Shown: piece by piece, positions 37,158 to 48,629 of the stretch
Position numbering within the stretch: the first letter of the stretch is position 1
How the letters are laid out: each line of letters begins with the position of its first letter
DNA from: Luzula sylvatica
Taxonomy: Eukaryota; Streptophyta; Magnoliopsida; Poales; Juncaceae
Reading direction: 5' to 3'
Length of the DNA stretch: 64,000 bases
NCBI GenBank assembly: GCA_946800325.1
Contig: OX326960.1
Location: 36,237,629-36,301,628 of the forward strand
Made by a program: the position numbers and the translations under genes
Notes under the pieces: generated by a model
Database searches by the model: none
Told to the model about the DNA's origin: nothing
The model's input: the letters and a program-made list of their open reading frames with translations, nothing else

Positions 37158-37850
37158 TTCATACAATAATTGGATATAACAAAAATGGAATATAAACTTT
37201 GGACATTATTTTCAAACCCCATTTTGGTTGGAACCCAATTCTCAGACATCCAATTTTCCTTTCCTACAAATAATTACAAAATTAAAATCAAATTGGATTA
37301 AATTGCGCCACAGCTGCACTGTTAGGTTTAATTGTTCGAATTGATGCTTTAGTTGTACAAATTGGAACTTAATTTTATATTAATTCAACTTAATTTGGGG
37401 AAAATAGAGAGATCAATTATCTTGTAAAGATGAGAATTGACCTCGGCACGAGTCTGGTGAAGAGTTTCAAGAGGGGCCCCACTTTCTAACAAATGCTCCA
37501 AATAAGTTGGATCATAATCTAAATAGTTAACAGCACGTCAAGTTAAGATTCTTAGAAGCTTATGATTAATTTATTTTGCGAGTTGATTTATGTTCCTATT
37601 AATTAAGTTCGAGAAAATGCTGCAATATTGGCTTAAATTCAGAAAAAATGATAATAAATAACAACATTTTCATTTAAGTACCTTGACACTTCCAATTTCC
37701 AAATATAACTCCAAGAAATATTATTTGAGGATATATGCCCCTAACAAAAAAAAATTGAAGGAAGATATGCCCCTAACGATTTAACATGGAAATTTGAGAA
37801 GTAACTTACCTCCATTTCTTCTTGGATATCATCCAGAGGCCAAGTATGCA
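37158..37850 (-). pseudogene. Possible remnant exons of an unrecognised gene
   Basis: On the minus strand three pieces look exon-like. One is a frame ending before a GTAAGT donor at about 37801-37850 (WPLDDIQEEME). The second is TAG-preceded at about 37545-37440 (DYDPTYLEHLLESGAPLETL) and ends before GT. The third, about 37262-37158, is an open stretch after TTTGTAG. The phases of the first two do not join without a stop, so this is either a decayed gene, a non-coding transcript or chance. I do not recognise the protein. Confidence 0.2.
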
Positions 37851-38155
37851 ATGAGATCCTGTTTTGTTGGTGGTTCAGTGGCCAAAACTCAATTGTGAGA
37901 AGAATCGGTTGAAATGACGAGAAGAAAATCGTTGGAAAAACTAATCGATTTGGATATTTGTTCTAGATTCAAAGCAATTCGGATTTGGGGCTTCTAGCTT
38001 AGACTCCAATTAAGTCTTGTATCGAAGCTCCCTTGGCTGACTTACATTCTGAAAGAGAACGCGACGATGTGTGGGAAGTTATCGTCGAAAGACTCGACTT
38101 CTCGAATCACCGGAGAAAGAGAAATCGGGGACACTCCATTAGGCGATTAGGGAAG

Positions 38156-38158
<3 letters not shown>

Positions 38159-38190
<32 letters not shown>
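38159..38190. repeat. GA microsatellite
   Basis: About 16 uninterrupted AG units. Confidence 0.9.
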
Positions 38191-38192
<2 letters not shown>

Positions 38193-39420
38193 GGAGACGT
38201 CATTGGAGAAGAAGGCAAGTAACACTGGACACATCCATTATTTGGGAAGAGGACGTATATGGTACCCCCAAACCCATCACGGGTGTGCCGATAAGGGGGG
38301 GGAGGGATTTCCATCTCCCAAATTTACAACAAAAAATGTATTAACCGTTAATTAAAATTATTAATTTTGATGCAATTGTATTAACCGATAATCAACTTTG
38401 AATTAACTGTTAATTAAAATTTGAATTAACAAACAATCGAAAATGTGGGATGCAATTTGGGGAGATTTATTGGTGCAAAACCCAAAATTTGTATGGTGTG
38501 GGATGTTTGAGGGGTATGGTATAATTTCCCATTTGTGAATATTTAGGGGTATCAAAATATTATGTATTATAAATTATTATGTAGCCTATCAATTGATTGT
38601 CATAATTAGTATATAATTGGTATTTACTGTCCCCAGACTTCAAAATTCTTTTGTTTTTGTAGTAATTTCACAATCACATATTCACTATCAATGATATTTT
38701 TGTATTTTTTTCAATTTAATAGCTCTTTAAGAACTTTTTACGACCTTATAAAATCTTGAAATTTCAAGACACGAATACGTGTTCTTGTTAATAGAATTTT
38801 CAACACATTATAATTTGTTCCATTTTGTCTTCAAAACATGAAATTTAGTATTGCATCATTTCTGCATTTTTTTAATTGGTAAGTTATAAAATAATATTCA
38901 TGTATTTATTAGGAAGATGACTAAAATAGTTAATTAAGTAAACGGATTCCCTATTTGGAACTTGTTAACAATTAAATTTATTTGGAACTTTTTATTTAAT
39001 TAATATGACTAAAATATTCATGTATTTATTTGGAACTTTTTAACTATTAAATTTGTTTTATTTTCACTCAATAATCATTGTAAATACCATTATTTCATAT
39101 ATGAAATTTCATTGGACGACTATTGGCCGTCCAAGATCAAAAAAAAAAATATTAAATTTGTTTTGTGGTTTGTATATGCGAGATATTTGATAGTATAGAT
39201 GGATTGCTAGCGGAGAATTTAGCACAAACTTACGATTTTATTAGTGATAGGGGCAATAATAAATTAGAAGTTTAATAGTATTATAAGCCAAATTACTAAC
39301 TATATATTATTGCTCAACATTTTCTTTTGAGGAATTCAGACTTTATTAAGATTCGTCATTGCTCAATTATATCGGATAGAAAATTTAAGGGCGTACATAG
39401 CCTACTCGCAAGTCAGTTAT
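38191..39420. other. AT-rich intergenic DNA
   Basis: No gene seen. Short repeated phrases such as TATTTATTTGGAACTTTTTA occur near 38960-39050. Confidence 0.4.
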
Positions 39421-39767
39421 ATCAGATTGAAATCTGCAGTTTGTGAGTTCCCTTGGCTGCCAAATCTTTTTTTCAATCTTTGTAATTTTGCAATTTCTTC
39501 AATATTTTCTTACTTTCTCAATAATTTCACTCATTAAAATCCGTAATTTCCCGAACAAACTCTTTTGAAATAAGAGAAATTAGGTTGCATAATGCAAATC
39601 GCATTAACCCCAATTCCCGGTATATTAAGAAATCAAACGTCAAATTTGTACATACATGGTTTTCTGGTCCATCTAAACAAACAACAATCTCAAATTCGAA
39701 ATTTCTTTACATAAATTATGCAAACACGTCCGTAATGCAGATCAAAATCCTCAGTTCCCTTCTAATT

Positions 39768-40518
39768 TCAACTCTCCATGTCTTCAGAAACAACGGATAT
39801 AAAGCTAAACAAAACATAATCCCTAACCTCCCCTTTGTGTATCAGATACCGCCTTAAAACCCCGTCCTTTTCAAAACCAGCCTTCAGCAAAACCTTTTGC
39901 GATCCCACGTTCTCGACGAGTACCAAGGCTTCCAATCTCTCTAAACCCTCCATGTCACTGAAAATCGTCTGCAGAACCAAATTTACCGCCTTCGTTGCGA
40001 TTCCATTTCCCCAGTAATTCGAGCCCAATACATAACCCAGCTCGCTTCGACACTTATTCTCGCCCGTGTTGGGCGTCACCTATTTTTTGTAAATGATGCC
40101 GAATACTCGTCAGACATATTTTGCATTGTAACAGTATAATAGTATGTAATCTCATTTCATAACATTTTTTTGCATAAAATCTGGAACATGGTTTGCAGCT
40201 TATTACTTAAAAAGGGCCTAATCCAAATGGACTTTTTAGGTTTTGTACTGAATAGGATTGGAACAAATTCTATGCATTATTCGACAGTAGCTTGAGAGTT
40301 ACCGAAATGGCGCCGACGGGGAGGCCGTCCAGACAAATTGCACGCATCCATGGGTGAGGTAACACGCCGCTCTTCATGTAATCGAGTACATCTTCTTTAT
40401 CAGTATAAGTATCCCATCGGCAGTTAGCGCTGACCTTGTCATCGGAGGCCCAGACGAAGAAGTGGTCGAGATCTGAGAGGTCGAATGGGCGGAGCGACAC
40501 TTCCGGCGAAGGATCCAT
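39768..40518 (-). CDS. RimJ/RimL-like GNAT acetyltransferase (copy 1)
   Basis: Two exons, 40518-40303 and 40079-39768, with a GT-AG intron at a phase-0 junction, encode 175 residues. I chose the ATG at 40518 (MDPSPEVSLRPFDLSDLD) because both paralogues start there, although the frame is open to 40566. The acetyl-CoA loop is GSNYWGNGIATKAV, followed by LEALVLVENVGSQKVLLKAG and GFEKDGVLRRYLIHKGEVRD, the usual ending of plant RimJ/RimL-type acetyltransferases. Substrate is unknown. The gene looks intact. It is one of three related copies here. Confidence 0.88.
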
Positions 40519-42000
40519 TTGTCGATGGGATGTGTAAGAGGGGATAATGGATGGTAGTGGGGTCATTATTTATACGCTGGGAGATGGTCACTGAATTTGA
40601 CTATTTCCATGACTGCAAAAGAAGAGGATGGAGAGGAAAATGACATTCTTTATTATTATTTATTGGGTCAATTTCAAGTGTAAGCCCATGATGCATGGTC
40701 GTATCCGACACAATTTAAAAAATATATATAAGATAAGATATGTCAATTATATATAATATTATTATTTATTAATTATAATTTATATATTTAATATTTTTAT
40801 ATATTATATATATTTAACGTGAAATATACTAAAAAAATATTTTTACATAAATAATTTCTTATTAAAAAATGTTATTTTATTTAGTTATTTATTTATATGT
40901 ATTACTCCTTTATTTGGATTTTAAATTTTTATTTTTATTTTTCAAGTATATTTTTTTTGTACGTTAAAAGTATCCGAAAGTATTCGAGAAGTATCTGTTA
41001 TTATTTTCAAATAAAATATTCGGATATGCCACGTAGATTATCCGACGAGTATCGGTATCCGATAAGATACGACTTGATTTTTGAAGTATCCGCACAACAT
41101 AACTAAGAACTCCAACTTTAAAATATCAAATTTGATGTCAAATTTTATATTTGTAAGTTTTAGAGGAACAAATTTTATAAAAAAAAATTAAAGACAGTCA
41201 CATACTCGAAATCACTCCCTTCATTTGTTTGGGATTATGGTCCCTTTAATACAATACTTAAATACTTAAATTTAGTGATGTATTATAATATAATATAACA
41301 ATTTAGCTAATTATAAATCTAGTGATTTTGTGTGATTGTTGCTGGACACGAGTCATGATATGCACTAGGAAATCTCGCTCGATGCGAGTAAGTATTTTTA
41401 ATTTTAATAAGATATATTATTAATTTACAATGATGATAACAATGTAATCTCAAAATAAAATAAAAAGATCATAATTTATTTATTTCATCATACTTTCATA
41501 ACTTATCAAATGACGTATTATTTATTTTACAATATAATAATATATATATTAATGTCTTGATAAAATATATTTTGAATAAAAATTAATTAAAAATATTTAA
41601 TATCTTATGATGTTTTCAAATCTACATTTATAAAAATAACAATAATATCTGTATTTATAAGAAATTATTTGTGTTGATGATATATAAATTTTATTTTTTT
41701 ATTTTTATTATTTTTTAAATAATAATATAATTTCAAGTTTTTTGGACAAAATAGTATTATATAGTATTCTGAGAAGTGAAGAGTTTGGACTAGGAGAGGT
41801 AATAAAAATTTGAATAATTTACTTATAAAAAATGAATTTAACTAATAGTAATGATATGGACGCTCCTTGCTATTATCTTACATCATTGATTTTTTAAATA
41901 TTTCTTTAATGAAAGTTAAATTTGAGTAATATGCATATGCAGTTATTTAAAGGTCGAAATGCAGTATTGGTGAAAATTTTAGCTTCTCGATGTAGAATTT
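40519..42000. other. Intergenic AT-rich DNA with a degenerate repeat
   Basis: At 40970-41105 there are GTATCCGAAAGTATTCGAG and TTTTTGAAGTATCCGCACAA phrases that also occur at 48700-49010, suggesting fragments of one dispersed element. No gene is seen. Confidence 0.4.
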
Positions 42001-42286
42001 TATAGGGGCTTTAAAAAAAAGTTTAATTGTACTCGTTTTTCAGTTCGTTTAGTTGGAAATTCACAGTTTGTGAATTCCTGGGCTGCGAGATCTTATTTTT
42101 CAATATTTGTAATTTTTTAATTTTTGCAATCTTATCTTTTCTTAAACAATCCAATATCAATATTGTACATACATTCCATGGTCCTTTAATCGAACAACCA
42201 ACCCGAAATTTGAGCGATGAATATTCGAATCTCACAGATCGAACACGTCGGACATGCAAATCAAAATCCTCAACTTCTTTCTAATT

Positions 42287-43031
42287 TCAACTCTCCATGT
42301 TCACAGAATCAGTGGATATAAAGCTAAACAAAACATAATCCCTAACCTCCCCTTTGTGTATCAGGTACCGCCTTAAAACCCCGTCCTTTTCAAAACCAGC
42401 CTTCAGCAAAACCTTTTGCGATCCCACGTTCTCGACGAGTACCAAGGCTTCCAATCGCTCTAAACCCTTCGTTTCACTGAAAATTGTCTGCAGAACCAAA
42501 TTTACCGCCTTTGTTGCGATTCCTTTTCCCCAGTAATTTGAGCCCAATACATAACCTATCTCGCTTCGACACTTATTCTCGCCCGTATTAGGAGTCACCT
42601 GTGAATTTCGACATAGCTCGTCAGAGATACTTTATAAAAGTTCAAAGGGGGCATAATCAAAAGTTTGAATACTGTAATTGCAAATTTCGACATACAAAAA
42701 CATATTATTTGTGTCTTCACAGATTCAATTTTTGAGATGAAATTAATTACATGTTGATTTATATCAAAATGAATTAAACTGCAAAAAGCCACAGAAAGAG
42801 AAGCATGAGAGTTACCAAAATGCAGCCGATGGGGCGTCCGTCCAGACAAATTGCACGAATCCATGGATGCGGCAACACGCGGGTCTTCATGTAATCGAGT
42901 AGATCTTCTTTGTTAGTGAAAGTATGCCACGTGCAATTGGCACTGACCTTGTCATCGGAGGCCCAGACGAAGTAGTCGTCGAGATCTGAGAGGTCGAACG
43001 GGCGGAGCGATACTTCCGGCGAAGAATCCAT
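42287..43031 (-). CDS. RimJ/RimL-like GNAT acetyltransferase (copy 2)
   Basis: Exons 43031-42816 and 42598-42287, exactly the same exon lengths (216 and 312 nt) as copy 1, encode 175 residues. The start is MDSSPEVSLRPFDLSDLDDY, the loop GSNYWGKGIATKAV and the tail LLKAGFEKDGVLRRYLIHKG. Exon 2 is nearly identical to copy 1, and about 250 bp of 3' flank are also shared (CAGTTTGTGA...GGCTGC phrases at 39435 and 42065). The promoter is cut by a Mutator-like element inserted about 130 bp upstream of the ATG. The coding region is intact, but expression may be altered. Confidence 0.88.
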
Positions 43032-43151
43032 TTGTTAATGGGATGTGTAAGAGGGACAATGATGGTAGTGGGGTATTTATACGCTGGGACATGGTCACAT
43101 GGCAACTGTTTCCGTGACCATGGGCCATGGCCGCAAAAGAAGAGGAAGGAG

Positions 43152-43160
43152 GGAGGAATA
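43152..43160 (+). repeat. Target-site duplication of the MULE, left
   Basis: GGAGGAATA, repeated exactly at 48621-48629. Confidence 0.92.
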
Positions 43161-43300
43161 GGAAAATTTTTTGGATATAACCAAGTTTTTAAACGAAATT
43201 CGAAAAATAACCAAGTTTTGAAAATATTTCTGAAAATGTATTTTGCGCTGAATGGTTCAGCGCCTTTTGTAAAAGGCGAGGTATGGTTCCGCGGCTTTCT
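43161..43300 (+). repeat. MULE left terminal inverted repeat
   Basis: Pairs with 48480-48620 in inverted orientation. Shared phrases include AACCAAGTTTTTAAACGAAA and GCGCTGAATGGTTCAGCGCC. Confidence 0.88.
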
Positions 43301-43564
43301 TAATTTCAAATTAATTACATCGTTGGTTGGTTAATTAGTAATTAGAGAAAGGCGCGGTATGGTTCAGCGCCTAGCAAAGTATGGTTCCGCACCTTTCTTA
43401 ATTTCAAATTAATTCCCAGGCTATTTTCTTCCTTTCTTTCCCTCTTCTCTCTTCTTTCATCCTTTTTTGGGAAATTTTCAAAAAAACCCCTATCTTTTTT
43501 GGTAATTATTTTACATAATTAGTAACTATTTTTTTGCGCAAATATTAACTACTTTTTTTTGGGT

Positions 43565-43890
43565 AAATATGATATTTTATAATTATGAAAGGATAAATAT
43601 GATATCAATGATACTAATGAAATTTTTTTAGAAATATGATATTTTAGAAATATTTTAGAAACTTTTTTAGAAATTATGAAAGGATAAATATGATATTTTA
43701 GAAATATGATACTTTTTTTAGAATTATGAAAGGATAAATATGATATTTTAGAAATTATGATATTTTAGAAATATTTTAGAAACTTTTTTAGAAATTATGA
43801 AAGGATAAATATGATATTTTAGAAATATGATAATTTTTTTAGAATTATTAAAGGATAAATATGATATTTTAATTTTAAGAAGGATAAATA
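43565..43890. repeat. AT-rich minisatellite inside the MULE
   Basis: Irregular tandem copies of AAAGGATAAATATGATATTT and AGAAATATTTTAGAAACTTT. Confidence 0.85.
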
Positions 43891-44059
43891 TAATCTTTGA
43901 CTTTTTTTTATATGATATCAATGAAACTGAAAAACATAAATTAATAATAATCCAAATATCAACACAATCAAAACATACGAAATCAGATCGAAATAGTCTA
44001 AATATCACAACACAATAACAATAACAATAACAACACAATCACAACACAATAACAATAAT

Positions 44060-45547
44060 CTAAATGTCATCTCTCGGTGCATTTTGTGTCGGATCGAAAT
44101 AGTCTGGCTGACCACCATACGAAGTACCGCCACGACCATACGAAGTACCATACTCATTTTGAAAGCTCGTGTTCATGAAGTCCATGAAACCGGTACCGAC
44201 TGGAGGATTCATCGTGTGTGGAGCCGGTACGTCCTGACCGTGCGAATAGTTCAACGACAATTCATCAAGTAAAACCGTCATTCTACCACCCATTTGATCT
44301 AAGATCATGCGACATGGGCAAGTAGGGGCACAAGGCGTCATAATCGGGTTCGTAGGGATGTGTTGGCGATAACCAAACTGGAGCATAACCCTGTCTGGTA
44401 GGTGCATCTCCGCGGTATTATTGCATATCAACGGGACTTTTGCCATCCAAATCTCTGAACCAACAAAACATGCTGGCGGTAGATTTGCCGTAAGCTCATC
44501 CATATAAGGACTCCAAGTAATCTGAAAAATACAATTGTAATTAAAAAATATTAAAATATTATAATATTATAATATTAAAATATTAAATTTCTTACTTGTT
44601 CGGATTGTAGTTTGTCGAACTGATCAGCATAATACATGACTGTACTCCCCCTATTGTTCTCAGTGTACGCGTGGCCACCGACATAATAGTTCATGAGTGG
44701 CACCTGAACAACAGATCCCGGCGCAGTCATGATGGGCCGTCCAATGGCTAAATGAAACCAAGCCCAAATCTACAAACAAATAAAAAATATTAAAATATTA
44801 AAATATTAAAATATTAAAATATTAAGAATTGAAAATTACCTGAACGAGAGAGAACCAACCCGATGCCGTAGTTTGCCCAATCTGGCATGCATTTCCTAAA
44901 GACCTGTACAAATGGCCGAGGACAGCAGCTCCCCAAGCATAACACCCACATATGTCGAAATCCTCCAAAAAGTAAATGTAATTCATACTCAATCGCCCTT
45001 TCGTGGGATTTGCCAAAGCCATGGAGCCTAGGAAGTACAATATGTACGCTCGCGTAATTCGATCCCACGCCTCCTCTGTGGGATCCTCCGGTAGTCCATG
45101 AAAATTCCTACGCAACCATGCTAATGTGAGACGATTATCTGTCGGACACGCCCCAAGTAACCGGGTCATCTCGGCTGCGGGGTCATCATCCCTTGTCGCG
45201 GCCCTAAACAAGGGAGCACCGTCAATTGCGAAACCGGTAAGTAAGGAAACGTCGCGAAGTGTGATCGTCATCTCTCCGTGAGGCATGTGAAACGTGTTCG
45301 TCTCCGGACGCCACCTCTGAATCAGTGCAACGATGAATGTCTGATTCAACTGCACGTAAGCCCCCCTGGTCGGGAAAAAAAAGCCCGCTCGCCTCAATCG
45401 GGCCTCCATCTCAGGAGTCATCATCGTCCAATGACTCCAATCACGACCACCCTGATGGATCGTCATCGAAGGCTTGTTCACCTCGTTCGACACATGATTT
45501 ATTTGATCTGTGAGAACGGACGGATCGATAGGTCCTGGATGTTGCAT
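44060..45547 (-). CDS. Plant mobile domain (PMD/MAIN-like) protein within the MULE
   Basis: Three exons, 45547-44840, 44769-44596 and 44521-44060, splice at phase 0 to 447 residues without stops. The PMD core is clear: GRDWSHWTMMTPEMEARLRR, GEMTITLRDVSLLTGFAIDG (the conserved G-x-V-x-TG segment), LAWLRRNFHGLP, RAYILYFLGSMALANPTKGR, then GCYAWGAAVLGHLYRSLG and the later W.PY motif (ITWSPYMDEL). The C-terminal tail is Gly/Tyr/Asp-rich. PMD proteins occur in plant transposons and as the domesticated MAIN/MAIL silencing factors. This copy is physically part of the transposon. Its function in transposition is unknown, and retention of an open frame beside a dead transposase is notable. Confidence 0.85.
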
Positions 45548-45763
45548 CTGTCAAAACAAAAATACAAAACATACATTGATTAAGTACATAATATCTTCAA
45601 AAAAACTTGAAATACATAATTAAAAAACACAAAGTACGCGATGTTCAATACATTGATTTAAAAAACACAAAATACATAATATCTTCAAAAAAACACAAAG
45701 TACGCGACGTTCAATACATAATTAAGTACATAATATCTTAAAAATAACTTGAAATTACAAAAA

Positions 45764-47391
45764 CTAATCGCGATGTTCTTCAGAAAGACGAAACGGGACA
45801 CAAGTACGCACAGTGTGACCTTGGACCTTGCAAAAACTACACCGGTTGGCATTTCGACCCTCAGCATCCATCTCGGTTCGTTCCCGTCTTTTTACCGGTC
45901 TCCCAGCTTTTCTCTTGACGTCACTTGGGGGAAGTAGTTTTGGTCCTCGAACATCCGGCCAATAACGACGATCAAGAATCACTGGCAATATTTGCTCGTA
46001 CGTTCTTCTATAAGCTTCAATACGATAGAACGAATCACACATATCATAATGACTCTTGTTTATTTTTCGATAAACCGCTATTACATGACAGCACGGAAGA
46101 TATTCCAATTGCGGTATTCCGCACGAACAAGTACATTTTGTTGCCAACTCTGGCATACGAACTTCATTTACTAGAGTCTCGCATCGATTAAAATCATAAA
46201 ACGCAACACCAAATAACGTACTAGAGTGTTGAGTTATTTGCATATTTCTACTCTCGGTTTTCCTAGCATGAAGCAATTTTTCAACATTCAAAGCCAAACG
46301 GGTCTTGCTTTCTCGGCTTTGTTCACGTCTCGTAACAAAATAGGTATTTAGTCGACCAACGATTTGAGCAACCAACGATCTTATGGGCAAACCTCTAGCA
46401 CCTTTCAATACACCGTTAAAACACTCTGAAATGTTGGTAGTCGTAATACCCAACCTACGACCACCATCATGAGATACAGCCCATAAAGATTTTTGACCCA
46501 CGCTTCTATCCAAATATTCAATCACTTCTGGTTTCATCAGTCTCCACCTTTGAATTTAGTAATTTTCCACGAGATTTCATATTTCGGCACAATTGCACGC
46601 AATCTCCACTCACATTCATTTTGAACACATCGAATTTGATATTCACTCGTATTACTTTTCTCTACCCGAAACTGGACAAAATTCTTAATCGACCAATCTC
46701 TCAATTGGTTTTGCATTTCTTTCTTCATTTCAAATAATAGCCCGTGCCAAGATTTCTCGGATGATAAATCATTTTTTTCATCATTGTCGTCATCTTCTTC
46801 TTCACATACCATTAAATCCACCCATTCGTCATCTTCAAAAATTTCGGGGATATCCTCCGTCATATTCATTCCATTTATCCACGTCCCGCCTTGACTAGAT
46901 TCACGAATCACGTAATCTATATCAATTTCTGGAACACTATTTTCACTACTACCATCGTCTTCCTCCATTTCTTCTTCTTCTTCTTCCTCCTCCTCCATAT
47001 CTTCCTCTAATTCTACGCGCCTCTCTGAGGGTACTGAGGGTCCGGCAAAATGTTCGGATGACCCGGGATGACCCGAATAATTAGCTCTTTGTTCAACAAA
47101 CAATTGATTGTAACCTCCGGTAATATTTGTCATCATCATGTTTAAACTTGAATCACTATTAATTTCAACAATATTCCAAACTCCTGATTGAAATAGCCAA
47201 TTCGTTTTCAGTATTATATCATACATTTCTGTATTTATTCCAGTGTAATTACGAACTAAATTTATCAAATCCGTAAAATTACTTCCGTTTGGTAAAATTA
47301 CTAACGTACTTCTGCCTCCTTCATAACGGGGTATATTTCCGTCCCTAACAATATAACCCCCCCAAAAAATGCAAAAAGACGCCCCTTCCAT
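45764..47391 (-). pseudogene. MURA-type transposase lacking its catalytic core
   Basis: Two adjoining frames. The upstream one (47391-46537, 284 codons) holds an N-terminal PB1-like region, a long acidic stretch and the MuDR DNA-binding zinc module (FRVEKSNTSEYQIRCVQNEC, CEWRLRA). It stops right after WKITKFKGGD. The downstream one (46537-45764) begins KPEVIEYLDRSVGQ, continues with HDGGRRLGITTTNISECFNG and ends with a SWIM zinc finger (CSCGIPQLEYLPCCHVIAV) and a CCHC-like knuckle (CSFCKVQGHTVRTC). The intervening MULE DDE domain, normally 200-plus residues, is missing at the junction. The element therefore cannot mobilise itself. Confidence 0.85.
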
Positions 47392-47476
47392 GCTTGCACT
47401 ACAAGTTGTTCTTGTGTCAAATTTATTTTCAATTCTTAATTTTTCAAATTATTTTTTGAACAATTTTTTTTTGTAA

Positions 47477-47845
47477 TTTAAACCCTAACTTCATTCTTAT
47501 TCTAACCCTAATTTAAATGTCATTTTTGCAATTTAAACCCTAATTTCATTCATATTCTAACTAACCCTAATTTAAATGTCAGTTTTGCAATTTAAACCCT
47601 AAATTAATTCCTAATTTAACTCAAATAATTTTTTGCAATTTAAACCCTAACTCAATTCCTAATTTAAACCCTAACTTAATTCCTAATTAAAACCCTAACT
47701 TAATTCCTAATTTAACTCAAATACATTTTTGCAATTTAAACCCTAACTCTATTCCTAATTTAAACCCGAACTTAATTCCTAATTAAAACCCTAACTTAAT
47801 TCCTAATTTAAATGTCATTTTTGCAATTTAAACCCTAACTTCTTT
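47477..47845. repeat. Telomere-like AAACCCTAA interspersed minisatellite in the MULE
   Basis: About a dozen copies of AAACCCTAACTTAATTCCTA-type units lie just upstream of the transposase start on minus, within the presumed promoter or leader. Confidence 0.85.
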
Positions 47846-48479
47846 GTAAATCCTAACTTTTAAACAAAAAATTCATATCAAACATTCATATCAAAAAATC
47901 CATATCAAACATTCATATCAAAAAATTCATATCTAGCACAAATATAACTAAAATAATCTAAGAAAAATAATTGAATATAAAAAAATGTACCTTGATAAGT
48001 GAACAAACTTCAAATCTGGTCCGAATCTGAAATTTTCAATTCTCTAAATCAAAATCTGTCATTTTAAACAAAAAATGCATATCAAAATCTGTCTAAAATC
48101 TGTCATTTTAAACAAATTTTCAATATAAATAAGAAAAAATAACAACACATACCTTAAAATCTCTTTTTATCAACAAAACTGCACCAAATCTGCCCCAAAA
48201 CTGCACCAAACCGAGGAGAAGAAAGAAAGAAAGAAGAAGAAAGAGAGAAGGAAGAAAAAAGGAAGAGAAGAAAGAAAAGAAAAGAAGAAGCGGCGGTTTT
48301 AGGGTTACAGAGGAAAGGCGGGGTACCATTCCGCGCTAGGCGCTAAACCATTCAGCGCCTTGTACACGTGGCAAGATCTGGAGAAAAGGCGGGGAACCAT
48401 TCCGCGCCTGGCGCTGTATCATTTGTCGCCTTTGATTAGTTAATTATTAACCGCCACAATCAACCAATGAACACGTAAT

Positions 48480-48620
48480 TAAGGAAGGCGCGGAACCATA
48501 CCTCGCCTTTTACAAAAGGCGCTGAACCATTCAGCGCAAAATACATTTTCAGAAATATTTTCAAAACTTGGTTATTTTTCGAATTTCGTTTAAAAACTTG
48601 GTTATATCCAAAAAAATTCC
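48480..48620 (-). repeat. MULE right terminal inverted repeat
   Basis: Reverse complement of the left terminus. Flanked on the right by the GGAGGAATA target duplication at 48621-48629. Confidence 0.88.
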
Positions 48621-48629
48621 GGAGGAATA

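Larger units (their letters stand above)
43161..48620 (-). mobile_element. Mutator-like element (MULE) carrying a plant mobile domain gene
   Basis: A 5,460-bp element bounded by terminal inverted repeats that start GGAAAATTTTTTGGATATAA on the left, with GGAATTTTTTTGGATATAAC on the right complement. The repeats match closely for about 130 bp and more weakly to about 200 bp. A perfect 9-bp target duplication flanks it, the length diagnostic for Mutator elements. Inside, on the minus strand, are a defective MURA-type transposase (47391-45764) and an intact-looking three-exon plant mobile domain gene (45547-44060). Both ends also carry iterated GCGCTGAA-TGG-TTCAGCGC palindromes. Confidence 0.92.
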
